This document shows positions 35,201 to 44,765 of a DNA stretch of 64,000 nt, in pieces. Each line of letters opens with the position of its first letter. Position 1 is the first letter of the stretch. A program made the position numbers and the translations under genes. The DNA lies in NCBI GenBank assembly GCA_947652605.1, contig OX393577.1, forward strand, positions 36,955,466 to 37,019,465, read 5' to 3'. Origin of the DNA: Elmis aenea (Eukaryota > Arthropoda > Insecta > Coleoptera > Elmidae). The notes under the pieces are model-generated. The model saw only the letters and a list, made by a program, of their open reading frames with translations, had not been told where the DNA came from and searched no databases.

Positions 35201-38200
35201 ACATACGATTCAATATGTGGAGAGTTTGGAGGCGAGCAGTCACGAAGTGGCGATCATCAACTGGTCTAACGAAAATATAACCCTAGAAGCAGGAACCAAG
35301 CTGGGCGAAGTAAGAAATATGGTCAATGAGGAAGGATTAGTAACCCAAACCAAAATAACCAAAGAAATGTTAAATTGTGAACAGGACGTACATGAGGAAG
35401 ATAAATCAAAGCTAGTTGATCTGCTTAACGAATATAGGGACTGTGTGGCATTAAAACTAAGTGAACTAGGGTGTACCGATTTAATAGAAATGAAGATAGA
35501 AGACAATAATCAACCATTTAGATGTAAACCATATAAAACCAATGCCAAAGATCGAGCAGATATTGAACAAATTATTCAAGAATGGAAGCAAGCCGGTATT
35601 GTTGAAGAAACCGATTCGGAATATGCGAGTCCAGTGATGTTAATACCAAAAAAGGATGGACAGGCAAGAATGGTGTGTGATCTGAGAAAGTTAAACGCAC
35701 AAACCAAAAAGAAAAGTTTTCCAATGCCGAATCCCGATGATCTATTTTGTGACCTAAAGGAAAGCGAAATGTTTTCTACCATAGACTTGGCCCACGGTTA
35801 TTTGCAAGTACCCCTAGAAAAAGAGAGTCGAAAGAAAACTGCGTTTATTACACAGGATGGCACCTACCAGTTTTCCAGGATGATTTTTGGATTAACTAAT
35901 GCACCATTTGAATTCGTGAAATTGATGAATATGGTATTAGGCTCATTGAAGAATTTTGCAAGATGCTTTCTGGACGATGTACTTTTACCTAGTAAGGATT
36001 GGAATGACATGCTGTTAAAGTTAAGAAAGGTATTGGAAGCATTCCAAAGAGCCAAATTGACAATAAACTTGAAGAAATGTGTGTTTGGGAAGAAATCTGT
36101 AGAGTATTTAGGATTTGAGATCAGCAAGAATGGAATTACTCCGGGTAAAAGGAAAGTGGATTGCATTAAATATTTTGCAAGACCAAAAAATGTGCATGAT
36201 GTTAAGAAATTTTTGGGATTATGCAGTTTTTTTCGAAGATTTGTTAAAAACTATGCAGTAAGAGCAAAACCAATAAGTGATTTAACAAGATCCAATCAGC
36301 CCTTCAAGTGGGGAGATGATCAAGAAAAGGCTTTTGAAGATATTAAGTTAGCTTTATGTCCTGAGCCCGTACTTCGATTATATGATAGTAACGCAGGTAC
36401 TGAATTACATACTGATGCTTCAGCAGCAGGTTTAGCAGGAATGCTACTGCAGAAAGATGAAGAAGGAAAATTGCATCTAGTTTACTGCGTAAGCAAAAAG
36501 ACAACGGAAGCCGAAATGAAGCAACACTCGAGTAAACTGGAGCTAATGGCTATTGTATGGAGCATTGATCGTTTACGACAATTTCTGTTGGGAATAACAT
36601 TTACTGTAGTAACAGATTGTCAAGCATTAGTATATTTAAATACGAATAAAACAATCAATCCTCAAGTGGCACGATGGGCATTGTTATTGCAAGAGTATGA
36701 CATGCAGATTCGATATAGACCGGGAACGAAAATGGAACATGCAGACGCATTGAGTAGGGCTGCATATGAAGAACCAAACCAAGACACTTATGAAGCAATT
36801 GTAGAGGAAAGATGGAATATGGTGACCATGACGGAAGAGGACAGAATTTTGATGATACAAAACTCAGACCAGGTTCTCCGAAACCTAATAGAGATATTCA
36901 AAAAACGTAGAGAAGAACGAACCGCAGAAGAAAAAAGCAAAACCGATCATTACGAAGTAGAGAGAGTTAATAGAACAATAATACCAGTCATAATGTCCGC
37001 AATGGAAGATGATTTGGAACACCGAGATTGGGATAAAAAATACAAACTAGTGGAAAGATATCTAAACAATGCGGTAAATGAAACGACTCGTAAAACTCCC
37101 TTTGAGATCTTACATGGATATCAACCATACTTTGAAGATAGTACCTTAAGAGAATTAGTGCACCAAAGTACAGAAAATTGGGTAGATCCAAACTTACTGC
37201 AAGAAGAAGCTCGACACCAAATTGCAAACCAACAGTTGAAATTCAAGAAGTACTTTGACAAGAAACATTCCCAAGGACAATTACTGGGGGTAGGAAGTAT
37301 AGTGTTAATGAAGTGTAGAAAAACAGCTACAGGGGAGAGCACCAAAACACAATTTAAATATAGAGGACCATTGATCGTTACCAAAGTCTTACCAAATGAT
37401 ACTTATGTGGTATCGCAATTAGAAGACTGCCAACAAGGAAGACTGTATGTTACAACTGCCCACATATCACAATTAAAATTATACAAGAACGACACGGAAG
37501 AGAATGATGAAGAAGATGATGAGTTGGACGAGGAAGTCGATGAACCCGGCGAAGAGAAGAATGAAGCTAGTCTGAATGAAGAAACGCTGGACTGTACCAT
37601 AGAACCTGAAACAAAGGCAACCTATCGATGACCCAGGCGAATGCCCACCAAGTACAAGGACTATGAATTGAATTAAACTAGAATTTAGAATAAATATGCT
37701 ATTGTATGCTAGGTTTATTTTGAAGAAATATTTAGGGGTTAGTTTACAGAAAATGTGATGTATTATTTTAGTTAAGGAAGACAGGTTAAATTTGATTTTG
37801 TAGAAACGTAGTACCTTATGTTATGTAAGTTCGAGGACGACCTTCAGTCAGGATCGCCGATTGTTAAAGATATTATGAGAGAGAGGGGAGAGAGAGAGAC
37901 AGGAGTAGAGGAGTAGCGGCGAGGCTAAAGAAATAAACGGACTTGTTAAGGTGAACTAAATAAAAGGTGTTTGATTTAGTGACGAGGAGAAGTGGTAAAA
38001 CGTTAACAGAAGTGGGCTTAACAGTAATGAAAACTTTTTGCTGTTTGTAATTATTAATGAAACACTAGATACACTTTTTAAAAAATAAATTTGTATAATT
38101 TAAAAATCTTACTTATAAACTGCAATATCTAGGACAAGATCATTGGGATCATCATCATGAAATTTAAAATCAACCTTGGCTTGATTTACATTAAGGGGTC

Positions 38201-40149
38201 GCCCATTTTTGGAATACAATCTTACTGTTTTTTTTCCAACTACTTCAACATTCTTCAAATCTTTGGATCTTCTTGATCTAAGTGCCATTTCAACACGAAT
38301 TTCTGGAGCATTCTCTGATTTTTTTTGCCAAAAAGTTTCATCATCATCTTTATTGGGTACAGACAATCGTTCTCGTTGGTGTGCACGAAATTTAAAATAC
38401 TGCATTTGTGCTTCTTTCACAGAATGTTTTGTTTTGGATAAAATTTGTAAAGCCTTATTAATTTTTATGAAACATTAGGTTAGAAAAATTGAAATTGTAA
38501 CTGAAAATGCTTACTTTTATTTTCTCACTTCTGGTGATTTCCACATTATCTAAAGATTGTATCTGTGGTAAAGTTGCTACTACATAGTTCCTATAATCTG
38601 CATAATCACCACAAGGATTGCCTGTCAAATATAACCTTTCCAAACGTATATTGTGTTTCAATGAACACACACTTTCAATGTTTCCAATAAAATTTAAAGT
38701 TAAATCTAATTTTTCTAGAGATTCACATCTTTCCAAATTTTCTATTACTTCGATATTGTTTATAGCCAGATTAAGATAAACCAGTTTTTTCAGTTTATTA
38801 AGATTTTCTAAAATAATTTTTATTCAAAATCATTCAAATTTATTATTTAAGGCACCCTTAAAATTAAAGAACATAAACGCACATATTCCTATTATATGTG
38901 TGTACATAATGTACTTTTTTTGGGTCGTATTGTTGGATATATAAAAATGTGTTTGTTATCTCACAACTTGTAATAAAATTTTTAAAAAAGAAATACACAG
39001 TACAGTTTATACGTTTTTGCTAATTTAACTAAAAACTATTAGAAGATACTTAACAAATTACTTATTTCAATATTTTTTTGAACAAATAAGGATTTCATAA
39101 TTTATATCACTAAAATGACTCAAGACTTGTTTAAAACAAAAACAAAAACAGTATTGTTCAAGGCCAACTCGCTCAAAGTTATTTTAATTGACACAGAGTT
39201 GTTGATAGTTGTGTGGTGTTTATACATTACTGAAAAGTGAAAAAACAAGTACTATTTAGGTATATATCTATCTGACAGTGTTTAAAGAAAAATCTTAAGT
39301 TCACGATATCTTTGTAACTCAGTATTTCATGAAACAACTGATATTACAAGATTATTTGGAATGCAAAATTATCGACACGCAGAAAAATGCAGTTTTTTAT
39401 TCGTTAAAACTGGTAAAGAAACAAAATGAAATGCATATCTTACAACATCTAAATATCATTACAAACTTAGCTGTACTTGCAATTAAATCTTCACCACATA
39501 TTATGTGAGGTCCCCATACTGGCTCCAATTAGGTGGCACACCCTGTACTTTTTCTAGTAGGTGCTTATTACTTGCATCAAAATATTGAGTGGCCAAATTC
39601 GATAATTAAATTTTTGTTACTTATTTAAAAATGAAAGTGATATTTAAACAAACAAAAATGCATTCTTTTTCAACAAGTTATTTCTATCAACAAACATTTC
39701 AGATTTTGGCTCATTTTAAAGTACATCTAGCAAGCCATAAATTGCTAAAGCAAAATCACAGCAATTTTTTTTTTTTACCAGAACTGATAGTTTAAATTTG
39801 CCAGTGTTGCCTTGAAAACATATATTTACTATACTGTACCTACTATGTACCTACTTGCAAATTGATATTTTATATTTACACAAAAATTATGAGGCTCATC
39901 AATTTCAAAAATGTTGAACGCCTTATGTGTTTATTGTACACTCTATGCTAATTGTTTCTAAAACATCTCTTTAAAAAATACCTAATTTTGATATTAAATT
40001 AGCCTGCAGATACAAAATCTGTAAATCTTTACACCAGTTGTTAATATGCTCTATTTTTTCTATATCCTCTTGATGCAAAGATAGTTCCTCAAGAGTTGAT
40101 ATTATACCTTCGTTGTGTTCTGACTTCTTTCTAATTAATTGCTCAGTTA
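29267..40149 (-). CDS. tilB: tilB / LRRC6 (DNAAF11), dynein-arm assembly factor
   Basis: Visible exons (minus): 40149-39982, 38807-38515, 38453-38113, 29760-29506 and 29387-29267; all phases join. The product starts near ...[15 protein letters not shown] and has leucine-rich repeats ([54 protein letters not shown]), an LRR C-cap ([16 protein letters not shown]) and a C-terminal CS/p23-like region ([10 protein letters not shown], then [20 protein letters not shown]). This order is that of Drosophila tilB / human LRRC6, a cytosolic factor for assembling ciliary dynein arms, in insects needed for sperm flagella and chordotonal cilia. The exon with the start codon was not resolved; exon 1 here begins with two bases of a split codon. 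The 8.3-kb intron 38112-29761 hosts a gypsy element, three foldbacks and a Helitron end. Confidence 0.9.
30024..30685. mobile_element. CAGGGTGTAGACTCGG foldback element
   Basis: 662 bp, nearly perfect inverted arms of about 280 bp, TA on both sides. The arms contain CTGCCCAGCCTAATGTCACT toward the loop. Arm identity is high, so it is fairly young. It directly abuts Helitron-like sequence on its right. Confidence 0.85.
30690..30995 (+). mobile_element. Helitron 3'-terminal fragment
   Basis: Contains the AAAGAGCTTGTTTGTTTGTT tract seen in insect non-autonomous Helitrons. Ends with a short hairpin ACCCGTGCAACGCCGGGT followed by CTAG/T at 30991-30995, the classic Helitron 3' end. The 5' end is not visible; the foldback to the left may have replaced or split it. 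The interior is GC-rich (repeated GAGCGCGAGTAGTCTGT), unlike its surroundings. Confidence 0.6.
31098..31769. mobile_element. CAGGGTGTCACAC foldback element, copy 2
   Basis: Second copy of the family at 25605-26354, with diverged arms and a small deletion at its right end (CACACAAAAAACGCC intact, one GT lost near the terminus). TA-flanked. Confidence 0.82.
31960..33126. mobile_element. CAGGGTGATTG foldback element
   Basis: Inverted arms of about 200 bp starting TA/CAGGGTGATTGAAATT, containing ATGGGGATCTCG and TTGGCAAAGTTGC; inner matched segments around ACTTTTAGTTTGTTGATTGG extend the fold. No transposase frame recognised. Confidence 0.8.
33265..33426 (+). repeat. 5' LTR
   Basis: 162 bp, TGTTAA...TTAACA, with a GAGAGAGAG tract near the start and AATAAA near the middle. 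No mismatch found against the 3' LTR. Confidence 0.95.
33699..37631 (+). CDS. Gypsy Gag-Pol polyprotein with internal integrase deletion
   Basis: About 1310 residues from the ATG at 33699 (the frame is open a little upstream via GTG). Order: N-terminal coiled-coil-like RERELLRRE repeats; Gag capsid-type region; three CCHC knuckles, the first degenerate ([15 protein letters not shown]), then [14 protein letters not shown] and [15 protein letters not shown]; protease with ALVDNGAS in place of the usual D-T/S-G; RT with [11 protein letters not shown] and FLDD at the catalytic box; RNase H with [19 protein letters not shown] and HADALSR. Next should come the HHCC finger and the first two catalytic Asp of integrase, but the frame passes from KTDHYEV straight to ERVNRTI and the C-terminal FKYRGPLIV module. 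The tail is very acidic. Integrase cannot be active. Confidence 0.92.
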   Translation: MSIHENEEPRYNVYETGMAERAQSTIVEADFALRERELLRRERELLERERTLLQRERTAIQMQTSVDMTMGAGMQREIAEKLLPDFDPSKTSSLTTDRWVKRVEDVAKVYGWSPSMILVQVANKMKGPAKLWMDCVLEDITSWQELKHKLLYSFASHVDQADIHLMLTKRYKTINESCETYVYTMKSVAQRGRIEDASLIKYILNGLDDREMAKSLSLCELDDVEELLRKIKRYEGLKERESLEKATVSRSVERQHPKKDVEQRSQRSVVTCYNRNDTGHIAKKYAKPTNDKMTTQDNIKCYNCNLYGHIARNCTKARVATRCCYICKSDQHIAKNCTAKSNVMTMKDSKEDKSILKYVKKVLLNTNAESIALVDNGASVCTIKDKLVNLLDLTTVKLDRAVQLNGFGTLDNAVRCDQEAIVHIKVDDIETILSLIVVPNDAQITDIILGRTFLDSPNIAYIKKGNQFKLGYANEIPFKDLQLEHVSKTSLTAKENIVVEKHTIQYVESLEASSHEVAIINWSNENITLEAGTKLGEVRNMVNEEGLVTQTKITKEMLNCEQDVHEEDKSKLVDLLNEYRDCVALKLSELGCTDLIEMKIEDNNQPFRCKPYKTNAKDRADIEQIIQEWKQAGIVEETDSEYASPVMLIPKKDGQARMVCDLRKLNAQTKKKSFPMPNPDDLFCDLKESEMFSTIDLAHGYLQVPLEKESRKKTAFITQDGTYQFSRMIFGLTNAPFEFVKLMNMVLGSLKNFARCFLDDVLLPSKDWNDMLLKLRKVLEAFQRAKLTINLKKCVFGKKSVEYLGFEISKNGITPGKRKVDCIKYFARPKNVHDVKKFLGLCSFFRRFVKNYAVRAKPISDLTRSNQPFKWGDDQEKAFEDIKLALCPEPVLRLYDSNAGTELHTDASAAGLAGMLLQKDEEGKLHLVYCVSKKTTEAEMKQHSSKLELMAIVWSIDRLRQFLLGITFTVVTDCQALVYLNTNKTINPQVARWALLLQEYDMQIRYRPGTKMEHADALSRAAYEEPNQDTYEAIVEERWNMVTMTEEDRILMIQNSDQVLRNLIEIFKKRREERTAEEKSKTDHYEVERVNRTIIPVIMSAMEDDLEHRDWDKKYKLVERYLNNAVNETTRKTPFEILHGYQPYFEDSTLRELVHQSTENWVDPNLLQEEARHQIANQQLKFKKYFDKKHSQGQLLGVGSIVLMKCRKTATGESTKTQFKYRGPLIVTKVLPNDTYVVSQLEDCQQGRLYVTTAHISQLKLYKNDTEENDEEDDELDEEVDEPGEEKNEASLNEETLDCTIEPETKATYR
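37862..38023 (+). repeat. 3' LTR
   Basis: 162 bp, identical by eye to the 5' LTR, followed by the target duplication GTAA. Confidence 0.95.
39290..39545. mobile_element. One-ended remnant of a CAGGGTGTG foldback family
   Basis: Only the right end is recognisable: GGTGGCACACCCTG then TA, preceded by GAGGTCCCCATACTGG. It resembles the right end of the element at 4900-5855. The left end is not found. Confidence 0.4.
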
Positions 40150-40836
40150 CTAAAAAAATTAATTTACTATTTCAGCAAATAATGAAACTATATACCTACT
40201 TCTAACCATTTTTCAATATTGACACTGCTCACAAAACGCCTAACAGTTCAATTTTAACCTTAGCAACGACATTGACTAAACATACTAATGGCATAAAATC
40301 AATATACCTATTTTTTGTTGTCCGCATCCATAAGAAAAACAATATTAAAAATTATTACATAGATCTTATTTCATTCAATAATATACATAATGTTACATAA
40401 ATAATAATACAGTCAATAATATTAATAACATTCTACTTCTATATTATTTAAAATTTGAAAGTGAGTGTATTTTAGAATTACACTGTTGCAGATTTAAGAC
40501 TAAAATTAATAAAGTGCTATATGCAGGTATCACTGATAAAATTTACAGGATGTTATTTACAATATAACATTTTCTACAAAGATTAATAAAAATGTAACTA
40601 TAACTCTACAGCTATCAGTGTCTAAGGATATGATTACAGAATATAAATACATTTTTGCATATACTGAAAGAAAACTTTATTTACATATTTATCATTAATA
40701 AGGATGGCAATAAATTGATACAGAACTGAAATAGTTTGTTTAACAAATAAACATCAAACTCAAATCTCATTTAATTTCATCATACACAATAGCATTTTTA
40801 TTACTTTTATATTTAGTACAATTTATCACAATAAAG

Positions 40837-41279
40837 CAGGGACCCTTCACAAAAAATACCAGTTTAGTTTCTGTTACCGTTTCGATAAATTTTAAATTTT
40901 CGATTTACTTGCCGAACCGCTGGTTTTTAATTTTTGATGAATCGGAAATCGGTTGGCAGAAACGGTTCAGTTCCGGTTTAATTCCTATTTTGTTTTTAAT
41001 AGACAATTTTAAGAAGTATACATTATTCAAATATGTTTAGGATAGACAATACATTTTTACAAATTAAACTGTCTTAAATTTTTCTTTATTTGGTCAAATG
41101 AAATCAAAAGATAATAAAAAATATTTAATTGGTTCGAACCGTTGTGTGAACCAGTCTGAACCGATTCACACCAGTCGGTTTAGTTTTTAACCAAAAAGTT
41201 CAGTTCCAGTTAGTTTACACTTCAAGAAAAAAGCACCGGTTCGTCCCGGTTTTTCTTCCAGTTCCAATTCAGGTTCCTG
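40837..41279. mobile_element. hAT-type MITE
   Basis: Ends CAGGGACC and, inverted, CAGGAACC; the body is rich in GGTTCGAACC/AACCGGTT-like words that pair across the element. Left flank CAATAAAG, right flank CAATATAT (6 of 8 match), a decayed 8-bp duplication. Confidence 0.55.
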
Positions 41280-41738
41280 CAATATATATTTTTTTCTAAA
41301 TGAAATTGAAATTCAAACTACATATATTCATTCAGTTTAAACATTTTAAGCACGTAAAAAGTCCATTTCGAAAAATTATGTAAAAATTTATAAAATGCAT
41401 GTCATTTAAATTAAGCTTTTACCCAGCCCTTATCATATTTATAGTTAAGAAATATCTATTAATATGAAAAAAAACAGTCTTTTAGTTATTTAGGTGCATT
41501 AAAATTCAGACAACCAAATAATAAAAATTTATCAAATGTAATTAATCAAAATCGCTATCTGAAAATGCAATTCATTATTAAAAAAATTCTATTAAATAGT
41601 TATCAGTATTGTGTACAATGGTAAGAATAATTCTATGTTCTGCCTTTTTTACAATTTAAATAGTATTTCAATCAATAGTATACTTTAATTTTCAATAACT
41701 TTTTTTTACTAAGGATCTCTTTTAAAACTGTTCTTTAA

Positions 41739-42327
41739 CCCCTTGAACGTTACATTAAATTCCTGGGTTTCTGCATTTGACAATGTCGCGGCGGCAGAGG
41801 CTAACCTTTTTTTATGTTGCTTCTGTAATGAAGCTGTGAGTTGAAAAATACAACAATTAGGCTGTTCTCTATCAGCTCCGCAAAAAAATTAAATTTTTTG
41901 TTACAAAAATCACACGCAAAAACCACGCCAACCCAACTTACCCAAATCTACCTGCATAAGATTTTTGGGTCAAGAAAAAAGAAGACTTTTGGCGTCGGTG
42001 ACAAAGACCAACCTACTTTTTGTCTTTTTCCAACTTATAGCTTCAACACAGAATGCACGTTAAAAAAAAATCTGCCTACGCCGCCTTGATACTGTCGCGT
42101 GCATAAAACCGGCTCTAACGCGCGATCAACCGAAGTTATCTGCTTTCGCGTGTACAAGGCCTCTAATCGTACAGCACGACAAAAACGCGATAAAACCGCT
42201 CGAAAACAGTTTGTAGAACAAGGTCAACGGTGCAAAAGCGGTAAAAATGCCCAAATTTAAATCATAGAGCCTCGGCATTAGCGCGAAAAGAACGCCCGAA
42301 CCCAGTTCGTAGAGCACAGTCAAGGGG
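41739..42327. mobile_element. TTAA-flanked MITE, full length
   Basis: TTAA at 41735-41738 and 42328-42331; inverted ends CCCCTTGA. About 589 bp. Its left 280 bp recur at 62107-62386 with the same TTAA start. Non-coding; a short frame inside is not conserved between the two copies. Confidence 0.75.
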
Positions 42328-42331
42328 TTAA

Positions 42332-43042
42332 GAGATGTGATTTTTAATTAAAATAATTTGTAATAATAAATAAATCACTTGAATTCTTCATGTAAATATG
42401 CAATTATAATTTTACATTCTTTTTACATACTGGTAGATTTATCGATCAATTAAATACTTTTATTACTCAACAATCAAAAACAACACGAACTGTAATTAAT
42501 ACCCAAAACTTTAGACAATAAAGTTCTCTTTTTGAATAATGTCTTTGATGCCACAGAGTTGATAACTTAAAATTCTTATTGAAACTATTAACAAAATAAT
42601 ATAGATATATAATATATTACCAATAAATTAATATAACAAATAATATAATCATATATTCAGTCAACTAACAAATTGAATGCAAAAAAAAAACAAGTAAGAG
42701 TAACAAATATATGATTTACTCTTGATATGAGCAATCTGTAACTACATCCCATTCCTTTTCTTAAAGATATTACAAATATTGCATCATTCAAATATAAAGA
42801 ACAAAAAAGAACATGTTGAAATGCTTACAAAAACGTTCTTTGGTATTTTATTATAATAATAACGAGATTCTCTTAATAAAATTCCTAATAAAACTTCACA
42901 ACAAGACAACAGTAAAATAATTTGTTGTCTTAAAAACACACACCAATTCAAAGCAAGATCCAAAGATGTCAAAAATCAATCTAAGGGTTCATTTTTGAAT
43001 ATATTAACATAAGATACAGTTGGTTTTTGGGTTGGAACTGCG
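42332..43042. other. AT-rich intergenic sequence
   Basis: Between tilB (5' side) and TOM1 (3' side). I see no exon or recognisable repeat. Confidence 0.35.
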
Positions 43043-43190
43043 TCGGAAGTTTCCTTACAACCCCAACATTTCGTTCTCCTTTGTTGAGTACATTATTTAG
43101 AAAACTATTAAACAAGTCAACCCTGAAAATGTCCCCAACAAAGGATGACGAAACGTCGGTTATAAGGAAATTTTCAACGTGGTTCCAAGC
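43043..43190. repeat. Inverted repeat with hammerhead-like core
   Basis: Arms of about 55 bp (GGAAGTTTCCTTACAACC... and the inverted GAAAATTTCCTTATAACC...) flank about 35 bp. The right arm contains CTGAAAATGTCC, a loop, and GGATGACGAAACGTC flanked by AACC/GGTT, resembling a decayed hammerhead ribozyme layout. Such cores occur in retroelement-derived repeats. Ribozyme identity is uncertain. Confidence 0.4.
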
Positions 43191-43872
43191 CGAAAACCAA
43201 CTCTACAAACTAGACATTAGCCACGGAAGCCTACAACGTAAATCAGTGGTTGTTTTTACTAACATCAGTAAAAATATATTTTATTACGTCAACATAATAC
43301 GGAAATGAAATATATATACCTTAACATTAATGAAAAAAAATTAAAATTGTTATCAGCTTTTATGTTGATAATTCTTAACAGTACAGTTGCAAAACCATCA
43401 GTCAATGTTCAATTTGCATTAGAAATCAATTATAAAATATTTCAAGCATATTTACACTTAGGTATATAACTTAGTACTTATAAATAAGTACAATGACAAT
43501 CTGCATATACAAATTAATTTTACAGCCTACGTAACTACGACCTAATATTTTTTTTTTTAAATGTTAATATGAATATATGGTAATGTCCCATTTTACAGTC
43601 AAATGTTGTTTGAAATAAAATCTTTACAAAACACTTACAATAATTACCCTATTTATGTATTTCACGTAATACTTGTTAAGATAAAATTTTATATCTGAAT
43701 TATAAAATGAAATACGTAAAATACTGCTTTATCGATTTTAATCCCTTATTTTCGAACACTCCACAATCAATAAGAAAAAACTACTAATACAAAACCCTAA
43801 TATAATACAAAACGTACGTTAAAAAAATTTTAAATTATACAAATAGCTAACAATTACCATCTTTTAATTTAA

Positions 43873-44107
43873 CACATTAACTGCCATGTCGGAAAAAAAG
43901 AGTGGGTCCCTGAGGCCACACCAAAAACGATAAGATTGTGCTCTGCGCCACACTTGTTTGTTTGGCAATGGTTTAGCACACCTGGTGAGTTGTATACAAT
44001 GCACACGGCTTCAAAACCAAACACAGTATGGAGTTATATGTAACTCACAAGGCGCCCGGATCACGACATGTTGTAAGTTGAATTTAACTCACGTGGCAGT
44101 TAACGTG
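43873..44107. mobile_element. TTAA-flanked MITE (CACATTAACTGCC end)
   Basis: TTAA at both sides (43869-43872, 44108-44111). Left end CACATTAACTGCCATG, right end inverted CACGTTAACTGCCACG. 235 bp, non-coding. Confidence 0.7.
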
Positions 44108-44765
44108 TTAAACTATCAATACATTATGGCCATTGGTTATTTATCTTTTTAAATTAATTTTTTGTAAATTATTTGTGATATCATATCTTACAAGCTTTCA
44201 CCACAATTTTCAAAACAAATTTAACCCTTAGTTGTTGTCTAAACCAACTCAATAAACCATAAATATAAATAACATTGTTAATAATTAATTTCATCTATTA
44301 TACACTAAAAACTTATTTAGATTTTTCTAGGTATTTTGTCATATAAATGGGACATTACAAATATGTAGGTAAGCTTAAGCACATAATAATATGGTACATA
44401 AAATGCTCACTGAAAATCGTGATTGATTGTTAAATTAACAAGCCAAATATACTTTATAAACACATATTTCTGGTATTTAAATGTGATATATAATTTATGT
44501 ATAAATTTTTGTAATTAGCATCTTGAAATTTGCTTCAAGTTAAAATTTTAACAATTATTCACATAAAAATGCACAAGTTAATTTTATTAACACGACTATG
44601 GCACTATTAGCTCTGTAAGCATAGACATTAAATTATAGTTAGACATCATTTATAGAATAAACTTTGTTGCAAAAAGATAGAGCAGACACCTTTCTAATGA
44701 GCATTTTGTTTTCATTACATGTTTACCTATTCAAAAACATACACAGACAGACATATACTGTAAGT

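Larger units (their letters stand above)
33265..38023 (+). mobile_element. Ty3/gypsy LTR retrotransposon, non-autonomous, recent
   Basis: 4759 bp bounded by 162-bp LTRs that I read as identical, starting TGTTAA and ending TTAACA, with a 4-bp target duplication GTAA (33261-33264 and 38024-38027). It encodes one gag-pol frame and no envelope-like frame. No clear tRNA-type primer site follows the 5' LTR, and no purine-rich tract precedes the 3' LTR (the sequence there is CAGTCAGGATCGCCGAT). It lies antisense to tilB in its large intron. Confidence 0.95.

Noticed and set aside
33661..37600. Several minus-strand open frames of 60-145 codons opposite gag-pol
   Set aside because: They are antisense shadows of the long gypsy frame, with no recognisable domain or start context.
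40170..40210. Start codon for tilB at ATGGTTAGAAGT on the minus strand
   Set aside because: Joining it in frame to exon 1 needs an intron of only about 29 nt; other joins give an immediate stop.
41100..41180. tRNA-like GGTTCGAACC words
   Set aside because: They belong to the inverted repeats of a hAT MITE; no cloverleaf could be drawn.
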